A stretch of 64,000 nt of DNA from Vagococcus entomophilus (GTDB lineage Bacteria > Bacillota > Bacilli > Lactobacillales > Vagococcaceae). How positions within the stretch are numbered: position 1 is the stretch's first letter; every line of letters starts with the position of its first letter. Both the position numbers and the translations under genes were made by a program. Below are positions 44,287 through 54,840 of the stretch, in pieces. Under the pieces are notes generated by a model. That model had not been told where the DNA came from. It did not search any database and was given only the letters and a program-made list of their open reading frames with translations. The stretch is taken from assembly GCF_003987595.1 (NCBI RefSeq), contig NZ_NGJZ01000001.1, positions 806,001 to 870,000 of the forward strand, read 5' to 3'.

Positions 44287-46941
44287 TTACTTTGCTTCAT
44301 ACCAAGTACGGCCAAAGCTACTATCTACCTTTAATGGCACATGTAACGCAACTGCCTGTTCCATTACTTCTGGTACGATGATTTCTAAACGAGAAATTTC
44401 AGATTCTGGTGCTTCAAATACAAGCTCATCATGTACTTGCAAGAGCATCGTTGCTTCTAATTTTTCTTTTTTCAACCGCTCACTCATTTTAATCATCGCT
44501 ATTTTCAAGATATCAGCCGCACTTCCTTGAATAGGTGTGTTGATAGCTGTTCGCTCTGCAAAAGAACGAATATTATAGTTTCTAGCATTAATATCTGGTA
44601 AATAACGACGACGATGATATAACGTTTCTACGTATCCTTTATCTTTTGCTTCACGTACTACCTCTTCCATATATTTTTGAACTCCAGGGTACTTTTCAAA
44701 ATAAGTATCAATAAAAGCCTGGGCTTCTTTTCTTGAGATCCCTAAGTTTTGTGAAAGCCCGTAATCACTAATCCCATAAACCACTCCAAAATTAACTGCT
44801 TTGGCTTGTCTGCGCATATTTGGGGTAACTTCTTCTTTGCTTTTTGCTCCAAACACACGCATTGCTGTACTTGCATGAATATCCTCATCGTCCAAAAAAG
44901 CTTGCTTTAGATGCTCGTCGTCTGATATATGTGCAAGAACACGTAATTCAATCTGCGAATAGTCTGAAGAAAAAATCTGCCAGCCTTCTTTTCTCGGAAC
45001 AAAGGCTTTACGAATTTTCCGCCCTTCTTCCAAGCGAATAGGGATGTTTTGCAAGTTAGGATCAACAGAACTTAGTCTTCCTGTTTGTGTCAAAGTTTGC
45101 ACATAACGTGTATGGATTTTACCATCTGTTGGGTGAATTACTTTTAATAATCCTTCTACATAAGTAGATTGGATTTTCATAATTTGACGATAATGCAAGA
45201 TATCCTCAACAATAGGTGCTTGATCCTTTAATTGTTCTAATACATCAACCGCAGTTGAATAACCAGTTTTTGTTTTTTTGATTACAGGTAATTGCATCTT
45301 TTCAAAAAGAATCACTCCAAGCTGTTTTGGAGAATTTAGATTAAATTTCTCACCAGCTTCAGCATAAATCTTTTCTTCAATATTTTGTAGAATTACCGCA
45401 AATTCTTGGCGCATTTCTTGAAGCGTTTGAGCGTTCACTTTGATTCCTTCTATTTCCATCTCACCAAGAATCTTAGCAATGGGCAATTCCATATCTTGGA
45501 ATAAAGGATACTGATTTTTTTCTTCTAGTAATTCTTGCATTTTTGGGGATATCGTTTGAATTGCAGCGATTTTTCTAGCCATGTGCACATGAAATAAAGC
45601 AACATCCTCTGGCAAGCCCTTTTTGGCCCCTTTACCGTAAACTAGCTCATCGGAATCAACTTGATGATAGTCAAAATGACTGGCAACATCTGCTATATCT
45701 TGATTATTGTTATTAGTATCAAGTAAATAGGCTGCGAGTAGTACATCAAATACAATTCCTTGAATATCCAAACCATAACGCTTTAAAGCTACCTGAACTT
45801 TCTTGGCATCATATACTCGTTTACTTTGGTTTTCATCCTCAATCCATTTCTTGAAGAGTTCATCTTCTGCCATATCTTCAATAGAAGCTACATATTTTGT
45901 CTGGTTATTTCCCCATGCGATTCCTTCAATTTTAGCCGTATGATAATTATCTGTTAGCATTTCTACTTGCAAACTCATACCCGTTTCAAACATGTCCAAC
46001 GTTGTCTTTTCAACAATTTTGTACGTCATTTCTTCGAGTGGTTCACTTTTTTCCGCTATCTTTTCAGGAGCGAGTTTATTTAAAAAGGTTTTGAAATCCA
46101 TTTCTTTATAAAATGGAATTAATTTTTCTAAATTTTTTCCTTGGTAGCCTAATGAATCAACTTCTATTTCAACTGGAGCATCAATATCAATTGTTGCTAA
46201 TTTTTTGCTTAATAATGCAATCTCTTGTTCATTAATTAGGTTTTCTTTCATCTTACTTTTTTTGAAAGAGTCGACATTTTCATAAACCTCTTCAACAGTT
46301 TGATACTCTTTCAATAACTTGATTGCTGTTTTTTCACCAATTTTTGTCACACCTGGAATATTATCAGATGCATCTCCTGCAAGACCTTTCATATCAATAA
46401 TTTGAAGTGGCTCAAGCCCATATTTTTCAAGGATATGTTCTGGTGTGTATTCTTCAATCTCACTAACACCTTTCACGGTAACATCCACTTTCACGTTGCT
46501 TGTTGCAAGCTGTGTCAAATCCCGATCACCTGACAATACAACCACATCAAACTTTTCTTTGTCCGCCTTGTTTGCTAATGTTCCAATGATATCATCTGCT
46601 TCGTAATTAGCTAATTCATAATGTTTCATACCTAATGCCTCAATTAAGTCACGTATATAAGGCATTTGTTCTTTAAACTCACTAGGTGTTTTTGATCTTC
46701 CCGCCTTATATTCTTGGTAGAAGGCATGACGAAAGGTTGTCTTTCCCGCATCAAATGCAACTAATACATGACTTGGCTTTTCCTTTGCTAATACATTTTC
46801 AATCATTGTATGAAAGGCATATATCGCATTTGTATGCAAGCCATTCTTATTTTTAAAACGTTCTAAAGAATTGTGTAGGGCAAAGAAAGCACGAAAGGCG
46901 ACACTATTTCCATCTATTAATAATAATTTATTTTTTTTCAT
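44287..46941 (-). CDS. polA: DNA polymerase I
   Basis: This 884-residue polymerase has the N-terminal 5'-3' exonuclease (LLIDGNSVAFRAFFALH, GDRDLTQLA), a middle 3'-5' exonuclease-like domain whose acidic catalytic positions look lost, as in Bacillus Pol I, and the family A polymerase domain with DYSQIELRVLAH, RRQAKAVNFGVVYG and QVHDELVFE. It works in Okazaki fragment maturation and repair. It leads the polA-mutM-coaE unit. Confidence 0.96.
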   Translation of the reverse strand: MKKNKLLLIDGNSVAFRAFFALHNSLERFKNKNGLHTNAIYAFHTMIENVLAKEKPSHVLVAFDAGKTTFRHAFYQEYKAGRSKTPSEFKEQMPYIRDLIEALGMKHYELANYEADDIIGTLANKADKEKFDVVVLSGDRDLTQLATSNVKVDVTVKGVSEIEEYTPEHILEKYGLEPLQIIDMKGLAGDASDNIPGVTKIGEKTAIKLLKEYQTVEEVYENVDSFKKSKMKENLINEQEIALLSKKLATIDIDAPVEIEVDSLGYQGKNLEKLIPFYKEMDFKTFLNKLAPEKIAEKSEPLEEMTYKIVEKTTLDMFETGMSLQVEMLTDNYHTAKIEGIAWGNNQTKYVASIEDMAEDELFKKWIEDENQSKRVYDAKKVQVALKRYGLDIQGIVFDVLLAAYLLDTNNNNQDIADVASHFDYHQVDSDELVYGKGAKKGLPEDVALFHVHMARKIAAIQTISPKMQELLEEKNQYPLFQDMELPIAKILGEMEIEGIKVNAQTLQEMRQEFAVILQNIEEKIYAEAGEKFNLNSPKQLGVILFEKMQLPVIKKTKTGYSTAVDVLEQLKDQAPIVEDILHYRQIMKIQSTYVEGLLKVIHPTDGKIHTRYVQTLTQTGRLSSVDPNLQNIPIRLEEGRKIRKAFVPRKEGWQIFSSDYSQIELRVLAHISDDEHLKQAFLDDEDIHASTAMRVFGAKSKEEVTPNMRRQAKAVNFGVVYGISDYGLSQNLGISRKEAQAFIDTYFEKYPGVQKYMEEVVREAKDKGYVETLYHRRRYLPDINARNYNIRSFAERTAINTPIQGSAADILKIAMIKMSERLKKEKLEATMLLQVHDELVFEAPESEISRLEIIVPEVMEQAVALHVPLKVDSSFGRTWYEAK

Positions 46942-47055
46942 CTATTTTCTCCGTTCTTTTCTATTCTTTTTTATTCTAACAAAAAAAAGCGTATATTGCG
47001 AAAGGAAATGTATCCATTTAATGAGTATTTCTAAGTTTTATCACTTACTTAATTT

Positions 47056-47093
47056 AAAAAAACCGGAAAATCAACTTTCTGATTTTCCGGTTT
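47056..47093 (-). terminator. Terminator after the Bax-inhibitor-1 family gene
   Basis: AAACCGGAAAATCA and its near-exact complement form a strong stem, with a run of T on the minus strand. It lies 29 bases after that gene's stop and upstream of polA. Confidence 0.9.
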
Positions 47094-47122
47094 CTCTCTA
47101 GTTTCTCGCTAAATTGTAGTGC

Positions 47123-47812
47123 TTAGTTTTTGTTGCCAAAAATTCTTAAAAACGCAAGGAACAAGTTGATAAAATCTAAATATAATTGTAACGCACAAAA
47201 TACAGCAATTCCGCTTGCTTTTTCTGAATTTCCGAACTCTAAATAGTATTGTTTTATTTTTTGATGATCATATGCAGTAAGACCTGCAAATATGACTACC
47301 ATCAATAATGAAATCAAGAAATCTACTGGACTGCTTTTTAATAAAAAGACATTTAGTAATGACGCGATAATCACACCAACTAATGCACTGATAGCCGCAT
47401 GTCCAATACCTGATAGATTTTTTTTGGTAACTGTTCCAAAAACAGCCATCACCCCATATGTCACGGCCGCCGACGCAAACGCTGCGTTAATATTTCCAAT
47501 ACTGTATCCTGTTAGTGTCACACTAAGCATGACACCATTTAAAATGGAATACACCATAAATCCGCCAAAGGCCAAACTAGGATTTTCCATTGCCTTACTT
47601 GAAAGATAAACGACCAACCCTAGCTCCGCAACCCACATCAAGATAAATAACAATGGATTTGCAATAAGAGTATACATAACTTTTGGGAAAACACTCATGA
47701 TTAAGTAGGAAGCAATTGCACTAATTCCAATTCCTAAGCCTAGATAGCCATAGACCTTTCCAAAGAAACTTTGCAGACTATTTGTGGATACGACATTTTG
47801 TTGTTGATTCAT
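47123..47812 (-). CDS. Bax inhibitor-1/YccA family membrane protein
   Basis: This 229-residue protein has seven membrane segments. The C-terminal part carries the family signature: GLTAYDHQKIKQYY near residue 180, then ALQLYLDFINLFLAFLRIFG. Bacterial members such as YetJ are pH-sensitive calcium leak channels; whether this one is has not been shown. Its start overlaps the MaoC-like gene by 4 bases, so the two are cotranscribed. Confidence 0.9.
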   Translation of the reverse strand: MNQQQNVVSTNSLQSFFGKVYGYLGLGIGISAIASYLIMSVFPKVMYTLIANPLLFILMWVAELGLVVYLSSKAMENPSLAFGGFMVYSILNGVMLSVTLTGYSIGNINAAFASAAVTYGVMAVFGTVTKKNLSGIGHAAISALVGVIIASLLNVFLLKSSPVDFLISLLMVVIFAGLTAYDHQKIKQYYLEFGNSEKASGIAVFCALQLYLDFINLFLAFLRIFGNKN

Positions 47813-48294
47813 TCGCTCAACTCCTCATTTTTTTCTACATCTACATTTTTAGGTGTTTTAACCATCACCATCGCATCTAATACTCGCTCATCTTTTTCAT
47901 TCACTGCCGAAACAGATAAAGTAACAATCTCTTTTAATTTATCTAATTTTACGACTTCAAAATCAAAAGTGACCGTTTCGTAATGATACACCGGTTCAAT
48001 AAAGTTAATCGAAAAATTAACAACATGTGAACCTGGTCCTGGCAAATGTTTTGAAGTGGTACTTGTGACAACACCCATCAGCATAACTGAAGGGATAATT
48101 GGGTGGTTATATTCGGTTGTTTCTGCGTAGTCATGTTGGATATACAATGGGTTTGCATCATTAGTAAGTCCTAAATAAATTAATAATTGACTATCTTCCA
48201 TGGACTCTGTTAAGCGCAGCGATTCGCCTTCTTCTATTTCGTCGATTGTTTTTCCTATTTTTCTCGGCTTCCCAAACATATTGATACAAGCCAC
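47809..48294 (-). CDS. MaoC-like hot-dog domain protein
   Basis: This 161-residue protein has a single hot-dog fold of the MaoC dehydratase group. Visible elements are ANPLYIQHDYAETTEYNHPIIPSVM near residues 50-75 (quoted in parts: NPLYIQHDYA, HPIIPSVM), which hold the Asp/His hydratase positions, and SINFIEPVYHYETV. Relatives are annotated as enoyl-CoA hydratases, but the substrate in lactic acid bacteria is unclear. It leads a two-gene unit with the Bax-inhibitor-1 protein. Confidence 0.8.
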   Translation of the reverse strand: MACINMFGKPRKIGKTIDEIEEGESLRLTESMEDSQLLIYLGLTNDANPLYIQHDYAETTEYNHPIIPSVMLMGVVTSTTSKHLPGPGSHVVNFSINFIEPVYHYETVTFDFEVVKLDKLKEIVTLSVSAVNEKDERVLDAMVMVKTPKNVDVEKNEELSE

Positions 48295-48435
48295 CTCCTA
48301 TATAGATAGTTTCATTTTACCAAATAGCTTTTTAAAAGAAAAGCGTTTTAAAAAAACTACATCTTAAGTCCTAGCACCAACTCCGGCCTGAGCACAAGAA
48401 AGGAAACTGTTCTTTCTGTCACAAAACAAGAATTC

Positions 48436-48476
48436 GGGTGCGGAGCAAAAACAGATTTGATTTTTGTCCCACACCC
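48436..48476 (-). terminator. Terminator of murC
   Basis: GGGTGTGGGACAAAAA and a near complement (GGGTG, GG and AAAAA blocks paired) form a long hairpin just after the murC stop. The GGGTGTGGGACAAA wording is common in terminators of enterococci and relatives, and a related GAGTGTGAAACAAAAG hairpin stands at 63651. Confidence 0.85.
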
Positions 48477-48487
48477 TAAGTTTATGC

Positions 48488-49825
48488 TTACATTTTATTT
48501 TTCTTAGTTGTACTTAAAAGTGTTTCGTAAGAGCGTTCAAACTTTTGAACATCTCCTGCGCCCATAAAGATTACAACTGCATCATGATAGTCTAAAAGTG
48601 GGGACATGTTTTCTTCCCTCACCACTTGACCTCCTTTTTCAATCTTGTCACCTAAATCTTCAATCTTAACATTTCCTTTAGTCTCCCGAGCTGAACCAAA
48701 AATATCACATAAATAAACGACATCTGCTAAGTTTAGCGCTTCTGCAAATTCATCTAGTAAAGCAATCGTCCGAGTGAACGTATGTGGTTGAAAGACTGCG
48801 ATAATTTCCTTTGTAGGATACTTTTGTCTTGCACCATCAATCGTTGCCTTGATTTCAGCAGGATGATGAGCATAATCATCAACAATAATCATGTCACTGA
48901 CTTTTTTTTCACTGAATCTACGTTTTACTCCACCAAAAGATTGCATCTCTTCATTAACCAGTTCCATGTCTAATTTTTCCATATAACTGACTGCAATCAC
49001 GCTTAACGAGTTGAAAATATTGTGCAAGCCAAATACTGGAAGAGAAAAATGACCAATCATTTTTCCATGATGCACGACATCAAATTCCGATCCTAAAGTT
49101 GTCCGCTGTATGTTGACAGCTTGGAAATCGTCTGTCTCTTTTATCCCGTAATAGTAAATAGGGACATCGGTTTTTAGTTTTCTTAAATAAGGGTCATCCC
49201 CATATGCAAAGATCCCTTTTTGGACTTGATTCGCTAAGCTTTGGAATGCATCATAAACATCCTCAATACTCTTGAAATAATCAGGATGATCAAAATCAAT
49301 ATTCGTCATGATAGCATAGTCAGGTGCATATGCAAGAAAATGGCGACGATACTCACAGGCTTCAAAAGCAAAGAATTCCGCTTGAGGTTCACCATGTCCT
49401 GTTCCATCTCCAATCAAGTAACTAGTTGGTTTAATCCCACTTAGAACATGCGCTAAAAGGCCAGTTGTACTAGTTTTTCCGTGAGAACCGGTCACAGCAA
49501 TACTGCAATAGTTTTTGATGAAATCGCCTATGAATTTATGATAACGAATAACCGGTAAGCCTTGCTTAAGTGCTTCGTGGATTTCTTCATGTGTATCAGG
49601 GAAAGCATTTCCTGCAATAATGGTCAGTCCCTCGTGGATATTTTCTTTACCAAAAGAAAATATCGGGATTTGAGCTAACTCCAAATCTCGTTGTGTAAAA
49701 CAATACTGATCAATATCAGATCCTTGAACTTTGAAACCTTTTTCATGTAAAACTAATGCAAGTGAACTCATTCCCGAACCTTTTATTCCGACAAAATGAT
49801 ATGTTGTATTTTTCAACTCTTCCAA
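48488..49825 (-). CDS. murC: UDP-N-acetylmuramate--L-alanine ligase
   Basis: This 445-residue cytoplasmic ligase adds L-alanine to UDP-MurNAc in peptidoglycan synthesis. It opens with the UDP-binding [18 protein letters not shown], has the ATP loop [16 protein letters not shown] near residue 110, and continues with [10 protein letters not shown] and [15 protein letters not shown]. The length is normal for the family. It is preceded by an unrelated unknown gene after 79 bases. Confidence 0.96.
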   Translation of the reverse strand: MEELKNTTYHFVGIKGSGMSSLALVLHEKGFKVQGSDIDQYCFTQRDLELAQIPIFSFGKENIHEGLTIIAGNAFPDTHEEIHEALKQGLPVIRYHKFIGDFIKNYCSIAVTGSHGKTSTTGLLAHVLSGIKPTSYLIGDGTGHGEPQAEFFAFEACEYRRHFLAYAPDYAIMTNIDFDHPDYFKSIEDVYDAFQSLANQVQKGIFAYGDDPYLRKLKTDVPIYYYGIKETDDFQAVNIQRTTLGSEFDVVHHGKMIGHFSLPVFGLHNIFNSLSVIAVSYMEKLDMELVNEEMQSFGGVKRRFSEKKVSDMIIVDDYAHHPAEIKATIDGARQKYPTKEIIAVFQPHTFTRTIALLDEFAEALNLADVVYLCDIFGSARETKGNVKIEDLGDKIEKGGQVVREENMSPLLDYHDAVVIFMGAGDVQKFERSYETLLSTTKKNKM

Positions 49826-49904
49826 TGGAATCCTCTTCTCTTTGTATATTCAACTTTTTTACTTTGCTCTTAACGCACGATAAGAATACCACGTTTTAAA
49901 AGCT

Positions 49905-50744
49905 TTAATCAAAATATTTGTTTGCTTGACTGGAAGCATTCTCTTCCATAATCCCTGCCAAGGATTTTTCCAAACGATGACGTTTTTGCGGTGTTTCTTT
50001 CACCTGTTTTTTTTGTTTTTTACCATAAGCCGTACCATTCTTTGCATTTAGCAATGCTTGTTTGATTTCGGTTCTGGTTTGCGGCAATGTATCGGCAAAA
50101 TTTTCTTTAGGAGAAAGCATAGGGTCTTTTTTTATTTTTTTAAATTGTTTCCTAGTTACTGGAATTTCATTTAAAGTATTGGGTTTATTTTTTTCTCCAT
50201 AAGCGCTTGACTCGGTCGTATCAAATAGTAAATAGGAATGCTTCGCTGTTTTCATAGATTCCAAAAGTGCTTGTTTTGAAACGGGTCGGTTCGCTTTTTG
50301 TTCAGAAATCATCGAAGCTGGGATATGCTTTGGTACGAAATATCCTCTATCTGAGTAATTACTTCCTAAAGCCTCTCGCTTTTCTTTAGTCTGTGCTTTC
50401 TTGGCTACAAGCGGCTGATACTCAGCTTGGTTCTGTCCAGAAACAGCAGGTGTCGCATGGAGCTTTTTCTGAGCAGTTATCGCTGATTTCCGTTTGGTCT
50501 GAGGCGAGCCTTCAATTTTGGATCCATAATTTATTAAATGATTTTTATTTCGTATTTTTGCAGTTTCATTTATTGCTGTAGCGGACATAACTGAAGTCTT
50601 GGTAGCCGTGACAGCCTCTTGCTCGACTTTACTTACTTCATCTTGAAATAATACACGATGATGTTTTTTTGGCAATTTGACGCCTACATTATCATCAAAT
50701 GCAGGAAAACGAAAATTTTTTCTACTTTCCGAAAAATTATCCAT
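49905..50744 (-). CDS. Unknown basic, probably disordered protein
   Basis: This 279-residue protein is not recognised. It has no signal peptide or membrane segment and is rich in Lys, Gln, Ala, Ser and Thr, with little hydrophobic core; much of it is likely disordered. Basic clusters include KKQKKQVKETPQKRHRLEKS near the C-terminus. The start at 50744 has AAGGGA 9 bases upstream; an ATG six codons earlier is also possible. It lies upstream of murC in the same direction, so a link to the envelope or division is conceivable but unsupported. Confidence 0.65.
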   Translation of the reverse strand: MDNFSESRKNFRFPAFDDNVGVKLPKKHHRVLFQDEVSKVEQEAVTATKTSVMSATAINETAKIRNKNHLINYGSKIEGSPQTKRKSAITAQKKLHATPAVSGQNQAEYQPLVAKKAQTKEKREALGSNYSDRGYFVPKHIPASMISEQKANRPVSKQALLESMKTAKHSYLLFDTTESSAYGEKNKPNTLNEIPVTRKQFKKIKKDPMLSPKENFADTLPQTRTEIKQALLNAKNGTAYGKKQKKQVKETPQKRHRLEKSLAGIMEENASSQANKYFD

Positions 50745-50921
50745 ACAATCATTTCCCTTCATAGTACGTTCATACTCCTAATTCTACCACAATTACACAT
50801 TTAAAAAAATGATTACTATATATTATTCTAATTTACCGCAAAAAAATAATATGCATTACATCATGCATATTAACGATAAAAGCATTGTATAAATGTATAT
50901 TAAAACTCAAATTAAATATTT

Positions 50922-50939
50922 TATGAATAAAAATCCATT
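50922..50939. promoter_or_regulatory. ARG box (ArgR/AhrC operator) before argG
   Basis: The 18 bases TATGAATAAAAATCCATT match the arginine repressor consensus (TGAAT, four A/T, ATTCA) with one mismatch. They lie 6 bases before the -35 box of argG. A weaker half-match, TGTATAAATGTATA, lies at 50886-50899. Arginine-dependent repression by an ArgR-family protein encoded elsewhere is expected. Confidence 0.72.
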
Positions 50940-50945
50940 AAAATA

Positions 50946-50974
50946 TTGTAAAAAAAACCAACTAGTGCTACACT
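50946..50974 (+). promoter_or_regulatory. Promoter of argGH
   Basis: TTGTAA (50946-50951) and TACACT (50969-50974) are 17 bases apart, with an extended -10 TGC directly before the latter. The start would fall about 28 bases before argG. Confidence 0.78.
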
Positions 50975-51008
50975 AATATCAAATAAAATTCTAAGGAGAA
51001 ATGTTTAC

Positions 51009-52211
51009 ATGGAAAAAGAAAAGGTTGTACTCGCCTATTCAGGTGGACTAGACACATCAGTTGCTATCCAATGGTTAAAAGAGAGTGGCTACGAGGTAAT
51101 TGCATGTTGTTTAGACGTCGGGGAAGGAAAAAATCTAGAGTTTGTAAAAGAGAAAGCATTACAAGTTGGTGCAACAGAATCTTATACAATTGATGCCAAA
51201 GAAGAGTTTGCACAAGATTTTGCGCTAATTTCTTTGCAAGCACATACTTTTTATGAAGGAAAATATCCGCTAGTATCTGCCTTATCCCGTCCCCTCATTT
51301 CAAAAAAATTAGTAGAGGTCGCACATAAAGTTGGCGCAACAACCATTGCCCATGGATGTACTGGTAAAGGAAATGACCAAGTCCGTTTTGAAGTGGCGAT
51401 TGCTGCTCTTGCTCCCGAACTAAAAGTTATTGCGCCAGTCCGCGAATGGAAATGGTCACGTGAAGAAGAAATTAACTATGCCAAAGAAAAAAACATTCCA
51501 GTACCGATTGATTTAGATAATCCTTATTCAATTGATCAAAATCTTTGGGGACGCGCCAATGAATGTGGTATTCTCGAAAATCCTTGGGCAACTCCTCCAG
51601 AAGGTGCCTACGACTTAACGGTGAGCCTAGAGGAAGCGCCTGAGAAAGCGGATATTATTGAGATTACCTTTGAGCAAGGTGTTCCAACCGCAATTGATGG
51701 GGAAAATATGGCTCTTGCTACCCTAATTTTACATTTAAACAAATTAGCTGGAAAACATGGGATTGGGAGAATCGACCACGTTGAAAATCGTCTAGTTGGC
51801 ATCAAGTCACGTGAAGTATACGAATGCCCCGCTGCCATTACGTTGCTAACCGCTCATAAGGAGTTAGAGGATTTGACCTTTGTTCGTGAGTTAGCACATT
51901 TTAAACCAATGATTGAACATCAGCTAAGTCAAGTGATTTATGATGGCTTATGGTTTAATCCACTGACAGATGCCTTGATTGCTTTTCTTAAATCGACTCA
52001 ACAATATGTGAACGGTGTGGTTCGTGTCAAATTGTTTAAGGGACATGCGATTGTTGAAGGTCGTAAATCGGATAACAGTTTATATAATGAAAATCTTGCT
52101 ACTTATACATCGGCTGATACCTTTGATCAGGATGCTGCAATTGGATTCATCAAATTATGGGGTCTTCCAACCAAAGTTCACTCTGAAGTGCAAGCAAATT
52201 TAAAAAAATAG
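51009..52211 (+). CDS. argG: Argininosuccinate synthase
   Basis: This 400-residue enzyme joins citrulline and aspartate using ATP. It shows the N-type ATP loop [13 protein letters not shown] at the N-terminus, [14 protein letters not shown] near residue 117 and [16 protein letters not shown] precedes the ATG. With argH it converts citrulline to arginine; no other arginine genes are in the window. Confidence 0.96.
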   Translation: MEKEKVVLAYSGGLDTSVAIQWLKESGYEVIACCLDVGEGKNLEFVKEKALQVGATESYTIDAKEEFAQDFALISLQAHTFYEGKYPLVSALSRPLISKKLVEVAHKVGATTIAHGCTGKGNDQVRFEVAIAALAPELKVIAPVREWKWSREEEINYAKEKNIPVPIDLDNPYSIDQNLWGRANECGILENPWATPPEGAYDLTVSLEEAPEKADIIEITFEQGVPTAIDGENMALATLILHLNKLAGKHGIGRIDHVENRLVGIKSREVYECPAAITLLTAHKELEDLTFVRELAHFKPMIEHQLSQVIYDGLWFNPLTDALIAFLKSTQQYVNGVVRVKLFKGHAIVEGRKSDNSLYNENLATYTSADTFDQDAAIGFIKLWGLPTKVHSEVQANLKK

Positions 52212-52259
52212 TCAACAAATAAACGACTTTACTGTCAAAATAAAAGAAGGTGTAAACGT

Positions 52260-53639
52260 ATGAAAAAGCTTTGGGGCGGACGTTTCGAAGAAAAAAGTGA
52301 AGAGTGGATTGATGCATTTGGGGCCTCAATCCCCTTTGATCAAAAACTAGCGCCACAAGATATACAAGGAAGCCTTGCCCATGTGCAGATGCTTGATCAA
52401 ACTGGGATTTTGCCACATGAGGATGCGCTTAAAATTATAGCTGGATTAAAGAAAATTGAACAAAAATTACAAAATGGCATGCTTGAATTCAGCATTCAAA
52501 ACGAGGATATTCATTTAAATATCGAAACTTTTTTACATCAAGAAATTGGAGCTGTCGCAGGGAAATTGCACACAGCAAGAAGTCGTAATGATCAAGTTGC
52601 TACCGATATGCATCTCTATCTAAAAGATACTGTTCAGGAAGTACTTCACAAAATCCATCATTTTCGTGAAGTTCTAGTTGAAAAAGCAGAAGAAAATATT
52701 TATACCATTATGCCAGGGTATACTCACCTCCAACATGCCCAACCAATTTCGTTTGCCCATCATCTGCTTGCATACTATGGCATGCTTTCACGTGATATGG
52801 AACGCTTTGAAGAAAGTCTTTCTCGGATTGACATTTGCCCTTTGGGATGTGCAGCACTTGCAGGGACGACCTTTCCGATTGATCGCCAGTATAGTGCTGA
52901 TATTTTAGGATTTAGTGCGATATATCAAAATAGTTTAGATGGTGTGAGCGATCGTGATTTTATTCTTGAATTTTTGAGTAATGCTTCAATTTTAATGGTT
53001 CATCTTTCACGTCTTTGCGAAGAACTTATTTTGTGGTGTAGTCATGAATTTCAATTTGTTGAACTAACCGATACTTTTTCAACAGGTAGCTCCATTATGC
53101 CACAGAAAAAAAATCCTGACATGGCCGAATTAATTCGGGGAAAATCAGGACGCGTGTTTGGCAATTTATTTAGTCTGCTTACAGTGTTAAAAGGACTACC
53201 TCTTGCTTACAATAAGGACTTACAAGAAGACAAAGAGGGCATGTTTGATACCGCAAAAACAATTATTACTAGCCTGGATGTCTTATCTGGCATGATCCAA
53301 AGTATGCGCGTTCAAAAAGATAACATGAGCCAAGCTACTGAAAAAGATTTTTCCAATGCGACTGAACTAGCAGATTATCTCGCAAAAAAAGGAGTTCCCT
53401 TTAGAAAAGCCCACGAAATCGTTGGAAAGCTAGTACTGGAAGGAACGAAAACAGGAACCTATTTGCAAGATGTCCCGCTCACTCATTATCAAGAGATTTC
53501 TCCTTTGATTGAAGCGGATATTTATAACGTTCTGTCCTCACATACCGCTGTCGAAAAAAGAAACTCAGTTGGTGGTACTGGATTTGAACAAATAAAAAAG
53601 TCCATTACTACTGCAAAGAAACATTTAGCAGCCAACTAA
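52260..53639 (+). CDS. argH: Argininosuccinate lyase
   Basis: This 459-residue lyase releases arginine and fumarate. It opens [19 protein letters not shown] and carries the superfamily signatures [33 protein letters not shown] and, with the catalytic serine loop, [15 protein letters not shown]. It follows argG by 48 bases and is the second gene of the unit. Confidence 0.96.
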   Translation: MKKLWGGRFEEKSEEWIDAFGASIPFDQKLAPQDIQGSLAHVQMLDQTGILPHEDALKIIAGLKKIEQKLQNGMLEFSIQNEDIHLNIETFLHQEIGAVAGKLHTARSRNDQVATDMHLYLKDTVQEVLHKIHHFREVLVEKAEENIYTIMPGYTHLQHAQPISFAHHLLAYYGMLSRDMERFEESLSRIDICPLGCAALAGTTFPIDRQYSADILGFSAIYQNSLDGVSDRDFILEFLSNASILMVHLSRLCEELILWCSHEFQFVELTDTFSTGSSIMPQKKNPDMAELIRGKSGRVFGNLFSLLTVLKGLPLAYNKDLQEDKEGMFDTAKTIITSLDVLSGMIQSMRVQKDNMSQATEKDFSNATELADYLAKKGVPFRKAHEIVGKLVLEGTKTGTYLQDVPLTHYQEISPLIEADIYNVLSSHTAVEKRNSVGGTGFEQIKKSITTAKKHLAAN

Positions 53640-53715
53640 AAGAGATTGGACAGTCGCGTCTCACTCTGATAAATAAGCATAGATTGCTTCTGCTCCATCG
53701 TTTATTTGGATACTT

Positions 53716-53755
53716 AGAGCCCGGGCTATAACTCAAAAGTTATGGCCTAGGCTCT
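53716..53755. terminator. Bidirectional terminator between argH and hemH
   Basis: AGAGCC and GGCTCT with an inner ATAACT/AGTTAT pairing form a hairpin, with T-rich flanks. It can stop argGH from the left and hemH from the right. The preceding 75 bases hold nothing else I recognise. Confidence 0.8.
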
Positions 53756-54700
53756 TTAGACTAATTGGGCTAAAAATCTAGAAAAATCTGGATCTGCATT
53801 AAAAGGATGAATATAATGGAACGTCTCGCCACCATTATCGATAAAGTATCCCTTATTTTCAGATTCAATCTCTTCAATCGTTTCTAAGCAATCTGATACG
53901 AACCCAGGTGTGATCACAGCAATCTTTTTAATCCCTTGACTGGGTAATTTTTTTAACGTTTCGTCAGTTGCAGGTGTCAGCCACTGAGAAGGACCAAACT
54001 TCGACTGAAACGTTTGTTGATAAGGCAGCTCAGTGAAATGACTCATCACAGCTTTTGTCGTTCTGTTACAACGATTGGGATAGTCGTCTCCTTTTGTCAC
54101 ATAGGATACTGGAATTCCATGATAAGAAAAAAGCAAAAGATCAATTTTTTCTTGTACTAAAACTTTCTTGATTTGTTTGATAAGCAGCTCTATATAAAGA
54201 GGATGGTCGCAGTAGTCATTAATGAAATGCAGCGTTGGGAGATGTGATTTTTTTTGATAATACTGTGTAACACAATCATAAATAGAAGCAGTTGTGGTCG
54301 TTGAGTACTGAGGATAAAGTGGAATCACCGTTAAATCATCCACTTTTTGTTGATCAAACTCAGCTAGCACCTGCTCAATGGTCGGATTGCTATATGACAT
54401 TGCATATTTTACACTATAATCAGCTAACTCTTTCTGTAAACTTTTTTGTTGTGCTTCTGTATAAATCTTTAATGGAGAGCCTTCTTCTTGCCAAATTTCT
54501 TGATACAGTTTGGCAGATTTTTTCGGTCGAACATTTAATATAATCCCGTGTAAAATTGGCAACCAAACAAACCGTGGCAGATCAATCACACGTTTATCGC
54601 TCAAAAATTTTTTCAAAAAAAGTCTGACTTCTTTTTTATTTGGTAAAGAGGGCGTGCCTAAGTTTACAATCATTACACCTTTTTTTCCTTGCTGCTCCAT
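53756..54700 (-). CDS. hemH: Ferrochelatase (coproporphyrin type)
   Basis: This 314-residue enzyme inserts iron into a porphyrin. It has GVMIVNLGTP at the N-terminus, LFSYHGIPVSYV with the catalytic histidine near residue 182, and ITPGFVSDCLETIEEI with the late catalytic glutamate. In Gram-positive bacteria this family acts on coproporphyrin III. No other haem synthesis gene is in the window, so it may work on imported or exchanged porphyrin. Confidence 0.93.
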   Translation of the reverse strand: MEQQGKKGVMIVNLGTPSLPNKKEVRLFLKKFLSDKRVIDLPRFVWLPILHGIILNVRPKKSAKLYQEIWQEEGSPLKIYTEAQQKSLQKELADYSVKYAMSYSNPTIEQVLAEFDQQKVDDLTVIPLYPQYSTTTTASIYDCVTQYYQKKSHLPTLHFINDYCDHPLYIELLIKQIKKVLVQEKIDLLLFSYHGIPVSYVTKGDDYPNRCNRTTKAVMSHFTELPYQQTFQSKFGPSQWLTPATDETLKKLPSQGIKKIAVITPGFVSDCLETIEEIESENKGYFIDNGGETFHYIHPFNADPDFSRFLAQLV

Positions 54701-54737
54701 ATATTCAACTTCCTTATCTTTTATTCACTATTTTTCT

Positions 54738-54746
54738 ATTATATCA
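54738..54746 (-). promoter_or_regulatory. Extended -10 promoter of hemH
   Basis: On the minus strand TGATATAAT gives a perfect -10 with an extended TGn element, 38 bases before the hemH start. No good -35 is present. Confidence 0.6.
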
Positions 54747-54765
54747 TACCTTTTTTCAACTAAAA

Positions 54766-54808
54766 ATAGAGCCAAATAAAACGAATTCTACGTTTTATTT
54801 GGCTCTAT
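54766..54808 (-). terminator. Terminator of alaS
   Basis: An 18-base perfect stem (ATAGAGCCAAATAAAACG and complement) with a 7-base loop is followed by TTTTTA on the minus strand, 32 bases after the alaS stop. Confidence 0.92.
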
Positions 54809-54840
54809 AATTATTGTATTTCGTCACGCTATTATAACCC

